From CAVQBP01 sp963782475 (GTDB lineage Bacteria; Bacteroidota; Ignavibacteria; Ignavibacteriales; Ignavibacteriaceae): a stretch of 64,000 nt of DNA. Shown one piece after another: positions 55,646 to 64,000 of this stretch (the stretch's first letter is position 1; every line of letters begins with the position of its first letter). The translations under genes were made by a program, and so were the position numbers. The notes beneath the pieces were generated by a model. That model ran no database searches. It was given only the letters and a program-made list of their open reading frames with translations, and was not told the DNA's origin. The stretch covers positions 21,157 to 85,156 of the forward strand of contig CAWAJW010000018.1 of NCBI GenBank assembly GCA_963782475.1. The letters run 5' to 3'.

Positions 55646-57254
55646 TTTTATATTCCTTTAAATGGAAAATTATTTCAGAGTATGCGCCTTTATCTTTTTC
55701 AGTTCTATTTAGTACTGGACGTTTAAATTGTTGAACTATTTTCATTCCGGCTTTTTCAGCTATTGTAGGATACAAATTCGATTTATCGTTAGCTACTAGA
55801 AAAACATTATAGTTTTCTGTTAAATATTTTTTAGTATTTATTAAAACTTGAGCAATTCCTTCTGCATAAGAAGTCAGTGCTTCCTTCCCCCGTCCTTTAA
55901 TTAACGGACCTATCTCAAGTTCATCTCGTCTCTTAAAACCGAATAAATCATAAGCATATGCATGTTGTTCATGATAATCAATCAATCCAACATATGGTGG
56001 ACTTGAAAAAATGCCATTAATTTTTTTCTTTTTAACTAATGAAGCAAATTTTTCATCTGCTCTACTAATTTCATCAATTAAATCAATTTGTCGGCTGTCG
56101 CCAGTTAAGCAAATTTGATTTGTTTCAGTTCTTAATCTGTTAAATTCTCCTAACCTTTGAATAGAATCGACCGAATAGGTTTCCCACCATTTCAATATAG
56201 AAAAGAGAGGTTTACAAATTTTTCCGTGTTTCGCGCAATAATAGGTTGTAGTTATTGGTTCAATTAATGTGGCTAAATCGGAGTGTGTTGTTGCTCTACA
56301 AGACCGAATGGTTCTGCTTAAGATTACTTTAAGAATATCCTTAACCTTACTATTTTTTAATCTTTTTATTTTGTTATAAACGAAATCGATTTCCTCTTTA
56401 ACTTGTTGAAAGTACCATTTATCAAGAAATGAATTAGATGCCTTCCACTCAAGTTTTATATCATATTCTTTAACTAGCTCTTGAAATATTGGAAGAAAGA
56501 GTTTTTCTTTTTCAGAGGCGTATTTATTTTCATCAATTTCTCTTTTGTTCACTCTTCTTTTATATTCAGGAGAAGGGAAATATTTGTTATTAAAAAAATA
56601 TAATTCCTTTAAAAGCTTTTCCTCAAATTCCTGAGTTGATTTATTTTGTAAAAACCTTTTTAATTCTAGCGTAATCAACTTGGTTTGTTGACTTAATTCT
56701 GTTAAATCATATTTCTCAATTTTACAATTTGAGATGAAGGAATTAAAATATGAAACATCGATTCCAATTGCATTAATACCAAGTTCATTAGCTTGTACTA
56801 ATGTGGTTCCGCTTCCACAAAAAGGATCAATAATTATATCATCTTTATTAAAATACACTTCTCTTTTGAATTCATCAGTATGACTATCAATAAAATATTC
56901 AACTAATTGAGGAATAAATTTACCTTTATACGGATGCAATCTATGTACATGCTTAGTTGTTTCAGCTTCTGTATATTTATCAAAAGATAATGCCCAGTTT
57001 AAGTCATTACCAAGTTTATCTTTATAATTTATCTCTCTTCTTCCATTAAAAGATTTATAATACTCTAGAAGTTCATTTTTAGAAACAAACGTATCTCCAT
57101 TTTCTCCATATTTATTTAGTCTTCCATAATTTATTAAATAAGAAATGTTAGCAGTTGAAACTTTTTTTCCTAAATGATTTGATGCCCATTCACTGGCTTC
57201 TTTTAATGTTAAAAAATCTCCTGGTTCAAAAATTTTATATTGTAAATTAGACAT
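55638..57254 (-). CDS. DNA methyltransferase (N4-cytosine or N6-adenine type)
   Basis: The 538-residue protein begins with a helix-turn-helix-like part (FLTLKEASEWASNHLGKKVS, ISYLINYGRLNKYG), as in MerR/excisionase-type DNA-binding domains. Then comes HVHRLHPYKGKFIPQLVEYF, a stretch typical of this methyltransferase branch, the S-adenosylmethionine site IIDPFCGSGTTLVQANEL near residue 143, a long central part probably for target recognition, and the catalytic motif FSSPPYVGLIDYHEQ near residue 416. The motif order (FxGxG before SPPY) resembles alpha-type methyltransferases. SPPY is common in N4-cytosine enzymes but not diagnostic. It is the first gene of the leftward operon. Confidence 0.88.
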   Translation of the reverse strand: MSNLQYKIFEPGDFLTLKEASEWASNHLGKKVSTANISYLINYGRLNKYGENGDTFVSKNELLEYYKSFNGRREINYKDKLGNDLNWALSFDKYTEAETTKHVHRLHPYKGKFIPQLVEYFIDSHTDEFKREVYFNKDDIIIDPFCGSGTTLVQANELGINAIGIDVSYFNSFISNCKIEKYDLTELSQQTKLITLELKRFLQNKSTQEFEEKLLKELYFFNNKYFPSPEYKRRVNKREIDENKYASEKEKLFLPIFQELVKEYDIKLEWKASNSFLDKWYFQQVKEEIDFVYNKIKRLKNSKVKDILKVILSRTIRSCRATTHSDLATLIEPITTTYYCAKHGKICKPLFSILKWWETYSVDSIQRLGEFNRLRTETNQICLTGDSRQIDLIDEISRADEKFASLVKKKKINGIFSSPPYVGLIDYHEQHAYAYDLFGFKRRDELEIGPLIKGRGKEALTSYAEGIAQVLINTKKYLTENYNVFLVANDKSNLYPTIAEKAGMKIVQQFKRPVLNRTEKDKGAYSEIIFHLKEYKNA

Positions 57255-57598
57255 TATTAATATTATATATTTTAATCATAGATTATTATTTTATAAATAT
57301 AAATAATTTTTGTAAACCGTATAAGGCTAAATTGTTGCAGAAATTTGTTATTATGCCCCTGAAAACATTTTAACTTCATTTATAGTCAAATGCTTCTAGC
57401 AAAGATAACTACATAGATCGACTTCGTCAATAAATATTATTAAAAATATCCCGGTGCGAAGATCTCTAAGGGAAAGTACAAATTGTTAAGATGCTTAACC
57501 AAGACATAATTTCATTTCATGATTTAGTATCATCAGCTATTTAAAACAAAAAAGGCACCTTTAAGGTGCCTCTTCAAAAAAAATATCAGAATATATAT
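57255..57598. other. Intergenic region upstream of the methyltransferase gene
   Basis: This 344-base gap holds the promoter region of the methyltransferase operon at its left end and the terminator of the RRM gene at 57551-57573. I see no other gene or repeat. It bounds the defence-like module on the right. Confidence 0.55.
57551..57573 (-). terminator. Rho-independent terminator of the RRM gene
   Basis: Read leftward, the arms AGGCACC and GGTGCCT (plus-strand 57553-57559 and 57565-57571) form a hairpin with a 5-base loop, followed by six T residues. It lies about 28 bases past the stop of the RRM gene. Confidence 0.9.
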
Positions 57599-57850
57599 TT
57601 AAGAGCGTGCTTTAGCTTCATTAACTACAATAGTTCTGCCATTAATTTCCGAATTGTTCAATGCGCTCATTGCTTTGGAAGCGTCTGTCGAATTTTCCAT
57701 TTCAACAAATCCAAAACCTTTGGATCTGCTGGTATCGCGATCCAAAATAACTTTAGCAGAGACTACTGAACCATGTTTTTCAAATGCCTGCTTTAACATT
57801 TCGTCGTCAACCGACCAGGGGAGAGAACCTACAAATAATTTAGTACTCAC
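57599..57850 (-). CDS. RNA-binding protein with a single RRM domain
   Basis: The 83-residue protein is one RRM fold: the RNP2 motif KLFVGSLPWSV at residues 4-14 and the RNP1 motif KGFGFVEM near 44-51, with SEINGRTIVVNEAKAR at the end. The start is GTG at 57850, preceded by AGAGGT. Such single-RRM proteins in bacteria bind RNA and often respond to cold or stress (family knowledge). The terminator directly after the gene and the 300-base gap upstream suggest a single-gene transcript with a long leader. Confidence 0.94.
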   Translation of the reverse strand: MSTKLFVGSLPWSVDDEMLKQAFEKHGSVVSAKVILDRDTSRSKGFGFVEMENSTDASKAMSALNNSEINGRTIVVNEAKARS

Positions 57851-58150
57851 AAAAAACCTCTAATAATAAGTAAATAAGATTCCGGCCTAATACCGGTTAC
57901 TGAAAACTACTTATAATATGGTGAGTAACCTAATTTTATATTCTGCAGTGTGATTTGAACTGATAATTGCAAGGTAAAAGAATGAAATCTTCTGTTTAAG
58001 CACTAAATCCAAGCCATTTGATTATTTTGAATGACTTTATCATTGCAATACTCGCAATGTCATATTTTTGTTTCGAAATTTCATTAAAAGTATTTAACCC
58101 AACCTGAGTCTTGTTCATCAAGTCTAATCTATATTTGTATAGAGGCTGAT

Positions 58151-58729
58151 ATGAAATCATTTTTCTTTTCGATCCTATTGTTTATTTTATTTTACTCAAT
58201 TGGTTATACGCAGGAAAGAGGTCTGCAAAAAGGAGAGGTTCCGCCGGAGCTTGTTTACCGCTCATTATCAGAAGATAAAATCATCACATACAAAGGGGAT
58301 GATTTTAAAGATACAGTTTTTCTTATAGATTTCTGGGCAACCTGGTGCGCACCCTGCATTGAATCAATCCCGCATCTTGATTCCCTTATAGAAAAATATA
58401 AAGATAAAAAAGTTAAGTTCATTTCAATAACTTACGAACCGCGCAAGCTTGTTGAAAAATTCCTTCTCGACTATCCTTTAAAAAGCGAGATAGGACTGGA
58501 TGATGATTTTGTAATTTTTAAAAGATATAATGCATGGGCAATCCCCAACGTTATAATGATAAATTCGAAAGGAGAAATTGCAGGGAGGATCCATCCGGCA
58601 AATTTAACTGAGGAAGTTATAAATAAACTTTTAAGGGGGGAAATACCGTCTCTGAAAAATACTCCTGAAAATTTATTCGACCCTGCAGAAGCGGAAGAAT
58701 ATTTCCGTTCATACCTTAAAAAGAAGTAA
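58151..58729 (+). CDS. TlpA-like thiol-disulfide oxidoreductase
   Basis: The 192-residue protein has a signal peptide (FFFSILLFILFYSIGYTQ) and a thioredoxin-like fold. The active site is FWATWCAPCIESIP (Cys66 and Cys69). The segment AIPNVIMINSKGEIAGR has the conserved cis-proline. It lacks the extra cytochrome-binding features of ResA, so the precise role (disulfide reduction, cytochrome maturation or redox defence) is open. It stands alone, rightward, with no operon partner in reach. Confidence 0.9.
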   Translation: MKSFFFSILLFILFYSIGYTQERGLQKGEVPPELVYRSLSEDKIITYKGDDFKDTVFLIDFWATWCAPCIESIPHLDSLIEKYKDKKVKFISITYEPRKLVEKFLLDYPLKSEIGLDDDFVIFKRYNAWAIPNVIMINSKGEIAGRIHPANLTEEVINKLLRGEIPSLKNTPENLFDPAEAEEYFRSYLKKK

Positions 58730-59001
58730 TAATTAACATTTTTCATGAAGTTTTGCATTCTCTTTATTTTAAAACTTTCTATTTTTTATAAAAATCCTGC
58801 CGCGTTTTCTAACGATATGATGTAAAGCAAACCTTTAGAAATTTATTGAGCCAAACATGTAGCAGGGAGTGGAAAATAATTTTTAAATTTATAAATTTTG
58901 TGCGGTTTAGGAATTTCATTTTCCTGCTGAATAGCTCTTCATCTTTCATTGCAGATTTTATTTAAAAAAGTATTCACAGTTTTCCTTAATTTATAAACTA
59001 T

Positions 59002-59595
59002 ATGAGGGCTCAAAAAATGCTTTATACTATTTCATTGTATCTTCACATTACAGGGGCGCTTGTTCTTTTTTCTGCAGTCGGGATTGAATGGATGTGTCTG
59101 ACCAATCTTCGAAAATGCGAATCCCGTGAAAATATCCTTACCTGGTTAAAACATTCTTCTGTCCTTAGAAAATTTTTTTCTACTGCATTCTTCCTTCTTT
59201 TAATTCCCGGCCTTTATATGATGTTTGATATCTGGCAGAACGCTGCTTTTGCAATAATCGGGATAATAGGACTGCTTACGCTGTCAATATCCGGAGGTGC
59301 TGTTTCCGGTAAAAGACTGGCAGCCATCGGTAAAGCGGCAGCCCAAAGTGAAACGGAATCACCTACATCCGAACTTTTATTCAAGGTAAAGGATAAATTC
59401 TTCTGGAATTCTTTCTTAATTAGAACATCTACAGCTTTAGGCATAGTTTTTTTAATGACGTTTAAAACAGATCTTTTTAATTCTCTTATTGTCATATTAA
59501 TTTCAATTATCCTGGGATATTTAGCCGGGAAAATAAGCAATCCTTCTAAAGTTGCACAGACAGCAGAAATTAAGGGGGAAAGTGTTTTGCAGTAA
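59002..59595 (+). CDS. Small integral membrane protein (DUF2269-like)
   Basis: The 197-residue protein has about four hydrophobic helices: ISLYLHITGALVLFSAVGIE, FFSTAFFLLLIPGLYMMFDI, AFAIIGIIGLLTLSISGGAV and LFNSLIVILISIILGYLAG. An early histidine (LYLHITGA) within the first helix and a conserved GIEW fit the DUF2269-like pattern. I am not certain of the family. No enzyme motif is seen. Confidence 0.6.
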   Translation: MRAQKMLYTISLYLHITGALVLFSAVGIEWMCLTNLRKCESRENILTWLKHSSVLRKFFSTAFFLLLIPGLYMMFDIWQNAAFAIIGIIGLLTLSISGGAVSGKRLAAIGKAAAQSETESPTSELLFKVKDKFFWNSFLIRTSTALGIVFLMTFKTDLFNSLIVILISIILGYLAGKISNPSKVAQTAEIKGESVLQ

Positions 59596-59614
59596 AGATG
59601 ATTTTATAGAAAGC

Positions 59615-59653
59615 TCCCTGTAAAGAGACGGCTGTGTCCGTCTCTGCAGAGGG
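59615..59653. repeat. AGAGACG-type palindrome between convergent genes
   Basis: AGAGACGG (59624-59631) and CCGTCTCT (59638-59645) pair exactly with a 6-base loop, and flanking TCCCTG and CAGAGGGA partly extend the stem. A T-rich stretch follows on the plus strand, so it may end the 59002 transcript. Its core matches the palindrome at 33376-33405. Confidence 0.6.
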
Positions 59654-59692
59654 ATTTTTCGTATTCAGACTAGACAAAAAATGATTCTGCTG

Positions 59693-60559
59693 CTAGAGAA
59701 CTATTTCTGCTAATACCGGAAAATGATCAGACGGATAGTGATTGTTAAATTTAGCAGGCAATATCTTATGCGAGTTAACTCTAATCCCTTTGCTTATAAA
59801 AATAAAATCTATAAGTTCGGAAGGGGGTTTGGTTAAATCAAAACCGGTAAATGTAGCAGCCGGTCCTTCGTGTTTCGAAACGGAAATTATTTCTGAGTCT
59901 GAAAATAAATATTTATTATTTCCTTTAACCGATGTTATAACCCGGTACGGTTCTGAATCAACTGATGAATTAAAATCTCCTGTAATAATAACAGGTTCAC
60001 CCGAACAGATCGAATCAATTGTTCTTTTCAGGAGCAATGCGCTCATCTTCCTTGCAGTCGTTCCCATATGATCAAAATGGGTATTAAAAATATAGAAAAT
60101 CCTGGCGGTTTTTTTGTCTTTAAATTTTCCCCATGTAACTATCCTGTTACATACTGCATCCCATCCGAGGCCGGGCTTTCCAGGAGTTTCCGACAGCCAG
60201 AAAGTATTTGATTCGAGCTTATCGAACCTTGCCTTCTTATAAAAAACCGCCGAATATTCGCCGGCTTCTTTCCCGTCATCCCGGCCAATCCCAAGCCAGC
60301 CGTAATCGCTTAATTCCTTTGCCAGATAATCTACCTGGTTTTTTAATCCTTCCTGTATTCCAAGGATATCAACGTTATTCTTTTTTATTATTTTGGAAAC
60401 ATAATTTTTTCTCACTGCCCAGGCGTTTTCTCCATCACCAGGATTATCATACCGGATATTAAAAGTCATTACTTTTAATCCGGTAGAAGAATCGCTTAAA
60501 AGACTTCCTCTCATGAAAATAAGCGGAAGCAGCAGCATTAATAATTTTGCAGTCAACAT
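59693..60559 (-). CDS. Exported endonuclease/exonuclease/phosphatase family protein
   Basis: The 288-residue protein has a signal peptide (LLMLLLPLIFMRGSLLS) and a full EEP fold: VMTFNIRYDNPGDGENAW, ILGIQEGLKNQVDYL (catalytic Glu), TGDFNSSVDSEPY (catalytic Asp-Asn) and NNHYPSDHFPVLAEI (catalytic His). This matches secreted EEP proteins of Bacteroidota with unknown substrate (nucleic acid, phospholipid or inositol phosphate). It converges on the 59002 gene with a palindrome between. Confidence 0.9.
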   Translation of the reverse strand: MLTAKLLMLLLPLIFMRGSLLSDSSTGLKVMTFNIRYDNPGDGENAWAVRKNYVSKIIKKNNVDILGIQEGLKNQVDYLAKELSDYGWLGIGRDDGKEAGEYSAVFYKKARFDKLESNTFWLSETPGKPGLGWDAVCNRIVTWGKFKDKKTARIFYIFNTHFDHMGTTARKMSALLLKRTIDSICSGEPVIITGDFNSSVDSEPYRVITSVKGNNKYLFSDSEIISVSKHEGPAATFTGFDLTKPPSELIDFIFISKGIRVNSHKILPAKFNNHYPSDHFPVLAEIVL

Positions 60560-61127
60560 ATAAGGAAACTTAACTAATTAAAAAATCTATTTCAAAAATA
60601 TTTGCACTTTCTAATAATAAAACCGGCATTTTTAAATCTTTTAATTATTTTGAAAATCAAGAGGGCCGACATCCCCTGCTTATCAGGAAGTCTGCATATT
60701 TCCGTGCAATCATGCTTCTCGCGGTAATAGATAACAAATATTTATTTAATTCTGGATAGCTCTTATAGCGGATGATTCATATAGATAAATTAATAGGTTA
60801 ACCTCTGTGATTATTCACACAAAAAATAAGAAAATAAGGCTTGCCGGAATTTAAAATTGCACTTATATTAATTACCATACTTTCTGATTGTCCCGTTCTA
60901 TAATAAGTTAATCAATTATTTCGGTTACATTACTATACAATTTTTCATCCGGTAAACATCCGGATAAGGATTTAAGCTTACACTTCTTTTATATAAAAAA
61001 TATTATGAGATCATTTCGGAAAGGTATGGTTCATAAACTCACCGGGGCGGTTTATTTAGCTGCCGTTTCTTTTTAAGCAAGCATGTAAAAAAATATTATT
61101 TCTATAATAATTATTTGAAAGGTATAT
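60560..61127. other. Intergenic region without recognised features
   Basis: A 568-base gap between two divergent genes holds two promoter regions. I see no RNA gene, no convincing small gene and no strong repeat. The last 40 bases carry GAAAGG before the 61128 ATG. Confidence 0.5.
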
Positions 61128-62222
61128 ATGAAAAAGTTGTTATTATTTATTTTATTATGGGGAACCGCGATCTTTGCACAGACTCAAATAACATCAGCCG
61201 ATGTTGCAAATATTCTTGCGCCGGGGAAGGCGTGGGTGGAAACAAGAAATGATACTCCCAATGTAAGCATGAATATTGGAAGCGCAAGCGCGTCTTCGCA
61301 AAACTGGACTGTTCCCAATATTGCATGGAAGGATACAATTACTGCAGTAAATATTTCTCCGTCCAGTTCACCTTATTCATCTGACTTCCCTACAGCCACA
61401 CATTGCCAATTTTTCAGCGGTATAGTTCAGGGTATACCTGCAACATCATACAGTTATTATATCTTAAGCAATAATGCGCTGATTTCTTTAGGAAGTGCCT
61501 CTCATGTACAGTTCTCGTTTATTGATACTGTATTAATAATTAAAGATACGATACTGCAGTTTTCACTGCCTGTAACGTATGGAACATCGAAGCTGGTTTC
61601 CAGCGATACAAGTGATTTTTTCGGAGCCACATTTATAACAACTGTAACCCAATCCATTGATGCTTTTGGAAATATCACAATGCCTTTTGGAACTTTTCCT
61701 GCATTACGTATTGCAGAAAATACAATATCGAAAACTTACCAGAATGGTAATCTTGTTTCGCAAACCTCCAGTCCGAACTTCTCATGGATAACAACAGCAG
61801 GTATCTTTCAGGCAGATATTGATACTGCTTCTGGTACATCGGGGACAGTAGCCCTAACGAACGCCAGCCTTGTTCAATTTACGAATGCGCCATTGGCGGT
61901 TAATGAGAAAGGAATCGGTGCTCCTTCTTCTTTTATGTTATATCAGAATTACCCGAATCCATTTAACCCTTCCACTAAAATCCGCTATACAATCCCGGCA
62001 TCCATTGCAGGCAGCTCCAATAATTTAGTAACATTAAAGATCTATGATATTCTTGGAAATGAAATAGCAACTTTAGTAAACGGAGAAAAGCCGGCAGGGA
62101 CTTATGAGGTCGAGTTTTCAGCTAAAAGTGGAAACGGAACTGATCTCCCCAGCGGTGTTTACTTTTACAGGTTGACTGCAGGCAGCTATATTCAGACGCA
62201 AAAGATGATCCTTTTAAAATAA
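61128..62222 (+). CDS. Type IX-secreted protein of unknown function
   Basis: The 364-residue protein has a signal peptide (LLLFILLWGTAIFAQ), a beta-rich body of about 245 residues with conserved-looking segments (TATHCQFFSGIVQGIPATSY, AFGNITMPFGTFPALRI) and a C-terminal sorting domain starting LYQNYPNPFNPSTKIRYTIP, ending YFYRLTAGSYIQTQKMILLK. The body has no recognised enzyme motif. Related proteins occur in multiple copies in Ignavibacteria-like genomes (recollection, not checked). Secretion by the type IX system is well supported by the tail. Confidence 0.8.
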   Translation: MKKLLLFILLWGTAIFAQTQITSADVANILAPGKAWVETRNDTPNVSMNIGSASASSQNWTVPNIAWKDTITAVNISPSSSPYSSDFPTATHCQFFSGIVQGIPATSYSYYILSNNALISLGSASHVQFSFIDTVLIIKDTILQFSLPVTYGTSKLVSSDTSDFFGATFITTVTQSIDAFGNITMPFGTFPALRIAENTISKTYQNGNLVSQTSSPNFSWITTAGIFQADIDTASGTSGTVALTNASLVQFTNAPLAVNEKGIGAPSSFMLYQNYPNPFNPSTKIRYTIPASIAGSSNNLVTLKIYDILGNEIATLVNGEKPAGTYEVEFSAKSGNGTDLPSGVYFYRLTAGSYIQTQKMILLK

Positions 62223-62237
62223 TTATTTATGCATTTT

Positions 62238-62290
62238 TTAGTAAAGACCAGGTGGCTTATCCGGCATCGGGTGAGCCCCGTCTTTACTAA
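62238..62290. repeat. Inverted repeat after the 61128 gene
   Basis: TTAGTAAAGAC (62238-62248) and GTCTTTACTAA (62280-62290) match exactly over 11 bases, with GGCT/AGCC extending the inner stem. It lies 16 bases past the stop and may end the transcript or be a dispersed palindromic repeat. Confidence 0.55.
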
Positions 62291-62514
62291 TTTATACTCT
62301 AAAAAAGATACAAAACGACTTATATTATTTTTTAGGCACCCGGCAAATTATCTTTTAATTTTTTTTTCTCCTTTCATAATGCACCTTATGCCTCTTTCAA
62401 TATTTTGACTATTATATGATTTAAGGCAAATTTTTTTGTCATATATATCAAATTTATTTTTCGTATTTTTGTACTAAATTTTTTTAATGTTAATCCCGGA
62501 CAGCCTTTCTTTTG

Positions 62515-63564
62515 ATGGAAATACTTGATTCAATATCCAGGCCGCAGGTCTGGAAAAACCTGGTATCTAAATATCAGAAATCCCAAACATGGAAAAGTGT
62601 TTGGCAGCTTTGCAATTCATTCATTCCTTTTGTTCTTATCTGGATTTTGATGCTATTTGCACTTGACTACAGTTATTGGATAACACTTTTGCTGGCCTTA
62701 CCTGCATCAGGTTTTACAGTAAGGCTTTTTATTATTCAGCATGACTGCGGGCACGGTTCTTTTTTCAGCTCGAGACGTGCAAATGATTTGAGCGGTTTGT
62801 TCTGCAGTATATTTACTTTGACTCCATATTATTATTGGAGAAAGAAGCATGCAATCCACCATGCAAGCGCCGGCAACCTTGAACAGCGGGGTATCGGCGA
62901 TGTTTATACCATGACTGTAAATGAATATAAACGGCAGACTAAGTGGGGCAAACTCAAATACCGGCTTTACAGAAACCCATTAATATTATTCATTTTTTCC
63001 CCGGTTATATTATTTACAATAATCTACAGATTTCCAACACCCAGATTAAAAGCCTTAAAAAATTACCGCTCGAGTGTCTATATAACCGATATTGCTATTG
63101 CTGTTTTAACAGTGGTGCTGGTTTGGCTTGTAGGTTTAAAAGAATTTCTCCTTGTCCAGGGTCCTATTACTGTTATTACATCATCAACAGGGGCATGGCT
63201 TTTCTTTGTTCAGCACCAATTTGAAGATACATATTGGGCTGAAAAAGAGAATTGGAATTATGCACTTGCAGCATTGTCCGGAAGTTCATACTACAAACTT
63301 CCGAAAATACTTCAATGGTTTACCGGCAATATAGGTTTTCATCACATTCACCACCTTAGCCCCAGGATTCCAAATTACATGCTTGAAAAATGCCACAAAG
63401 AAAACCCGGAATTCCAGAAAACAGCTAAAGTTTTAACATTTAGTTCAGGCTTTAAAAGTATTCTTTTAACTTTATGGGATGAAAAACAAAAAAAGCTTGT
63501 CAGCTTCGGGCAAATGAAACGACTTTATCCAAAAATTGACAAAGCTTTAGATTTGCAGCATTAA
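62515..63564 (+). CDS. Membrane fatty acid desaturase
   Basis: The 349-residue membrane enzyme introduces a double bond in fatty acyl chains using a di-iron centre. The three histidine boxes are visible: HDCGHGSFF (residues 76-84), KKHAIHHASAG (near 110-120) and GFHHIHHLSP (near 275-285). Hydrophobic helices lie before the first box and in the middle (FIFSPVILFTIIYRF, YITDIAIAVLTVVLVWLVG). The ATG at 62515 is preferred over the TTG directly before it. It is followed in convergent orientation by the HiPIP gene. Confidence 0.93.
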   Translation: MEILDSISRPQVWKNLVSKYQKSQTWKSVWQLCNSFIPFVLIWILMLFALDYSYWITLLLALPASGFTVRLFIIQHDCGHGSFFSSRRANDLSGLFCSIFTLTPYYYWRKKHAIHHASAGNLEQRGIGDVYTMTVNEYKRQTKWGKLKYRLYRNPLILFIFSPVILFTIIYRFPTPRLKALKNYRSSVYITDIAIAVLTVVLVWLVGLKEFLLVQGPITVITSSTGAWLFFVQHQFEDTYWAEKENWNYALAALSGSSYYKLPKILQWFTGNIGFHHIHHLSPRIPNYMLEKCHKENPEFQKTAKVLTFSSGFKSILLTLWDEKQKKLVSFGQMKRLYPKIDKALDLQH

Positions 63565-63591
63565 GAGAACCATTCCCCTTATTTTTGCCAA

Positions 63592-63939
63592 TCAAGCAAT
63601 TTTCTTTACCCAGGAGGTACAGTACCCGTCCGGATTTATGGGACCTTTAACTATCTGGCAGGTGCCGCATTGTGCTCCGGCGGCTGGAGCCGTAAAATAA
63701 TTACATAAATGACACTTCTTATCTTCATGGGGAGATCGTGAGACATATCTATATAAATCCCTTGTCTCTTTTTCTGCATCTGTAAGACCGCTTAGATCAC
63801 TGCAGGGACCGGCGGTTTTATTCGCTTCACCCGGCTCTTCCTTCTTTCCGCATCCAGATAAAAATGTAACTGCACCTAACCCTGTAAAGCTTAAAGCGGC
63901 TGCATCTTTTAAAAATTTTTTACGATTAATCTTTTGCAT
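63592..63939 (-). CDS. High-potential iron-sulfur protein (HiPIP)
   Basis: HiPIPs carry one [4Fe-4S] cluster and move single electrons in the periplasm. The 115-residue protein has an N-terminal export signal with a lipobox-like SGC (RKKFLKDAAALSFTGLGAV, then LSGCGKK) that also resembles a Tat start without the twin arginine. The mature part has YRYVSRSPHEDKKCHLCNYF, GAQCGTCQIVKG and NPDGYCTSW, with Cys76, Cys79, Cys91 or Cys94, and Cys107. This is the HiPIP pattern, though the extra cysteine leaves one ligand ambiguous. A strong ribosome site AGGAGGT lies before the ATG. HiPIPs are known mainly from Proteobacteria, so presence here is notable. Confidence 0.88.
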   Translation of the reverse strand: MQKINRKKFLKDAAALSFTGLGAVTFLSGCGKKEEPGEANKTAGPCSDLSGLTDAEKETRDLYRYVSRSPHEDKKCHLCNYFTAPAAGAQCGTCQIVKGPINPDGYCTSWVKKIA

Positions 63940-64000
63940 AATACCTCCTAAAAAATTGTTAAAATCAGAAGCTATAAATTATATAGAAAATATTTATAAT

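Noticed and set aside
58040..58062. CATTGC/GCAATG small palindrome before the TlpA-like gene
   Set aside because: A 6-base stem with a 7-base loop is expected by chance in AT-rich spacers and has no T run.

Overview
The window holds the chromosomal replication origin region of a low-to-mid GC Gram-negative bacterium that is most likely a member of the Ignavibacteria (Bacteroidota/Chlorobiota side of the tree). The evidence is type IX secretion C-terminal sorting domains with the typical core (for example NYPNPFNPTTTIKYS), an outer-membrane patatin/Omp85 protein, many proteins with PD40, LuxR or SpoIIE signalling domains, and the gene order dnaA-dnaN-recF-DUF721-gyrB-gyrA. No rRNA, tRNA or CRISPR array was recognised.

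Layout. 1-8919 (leftward): gyrA (cut by the window edge), gyrB, a DUF721/DciA-like gene, recF, dnaN and dnaA. The origin appears bipartite: DnaA boxes lie upstream of dnaA (8920-9349), and an AT-rich stretch, a DnaA-trio-like TAG/TAA run and DnaA boxes lie between dnaA and dnaN (7099-7531). 9350-14861 (rightward): rpmH, rnpA, yidD, yidC, then a secreted patatin-Omp85 protein. 14890-21149: a TPR-like gene, a porin, pstSCAB for phosphate uptake, and a dCMP deaminase. 21250-25763: rhamnulokinase and LutC plus a fused LutB-LutA protein, which together suggest rhamnose breakdown with lactate oxidation. 25988-33625: a lipoprotein beta-propeller, BON protein, DUF1003 protein, VOC protein, glycogen phosphorylase, SDR and small membrane protein. 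33753-41861 (leftward): cell-surface genes, including a type IX-secreted metalloprotease, a repeat-rich surface protein, a GH5 glycosidase and a small sorting-domain protein. 42170-52520 (leftward): signalling genes, comprising a Ser/Thr kinase with PD40 repeats, a GAF histidine kinase and a NarL-type regulator in one run, then a flavin monooxygenase, a TPR-LuxR regulator and a membrane SpoIIE phosphatase. 52999-57254 (leftward): a defence-like operon of DNA methyltransferase, ParB-like protein, Mrr-like nuclease and a broken TdeIII-type restriction endonuclease. 57599-63939: RRM protein, TlpA-like thioredoxin, membrane protein, EEP-family hydrolase, sorting-domain protein, fatty acid desaturase and a HiPIP.

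Several genes carry single-base frame breaks (dnaA, yidC, porin, VOC protein, glgP, ParB-like, TdeIII). Because dnaA and yidC are normally essential, most of these are probably sequencing or assembly indels, and I annotate the full-length reconstructed genes. The TdeIII gene has four breaks in under 800 bases and may be truly decayed.

The best candidate for something undescribed is the four-gene 52999-57254 module, which pairs one methyltransferase with a ParB-like protein and two different nuclease families.
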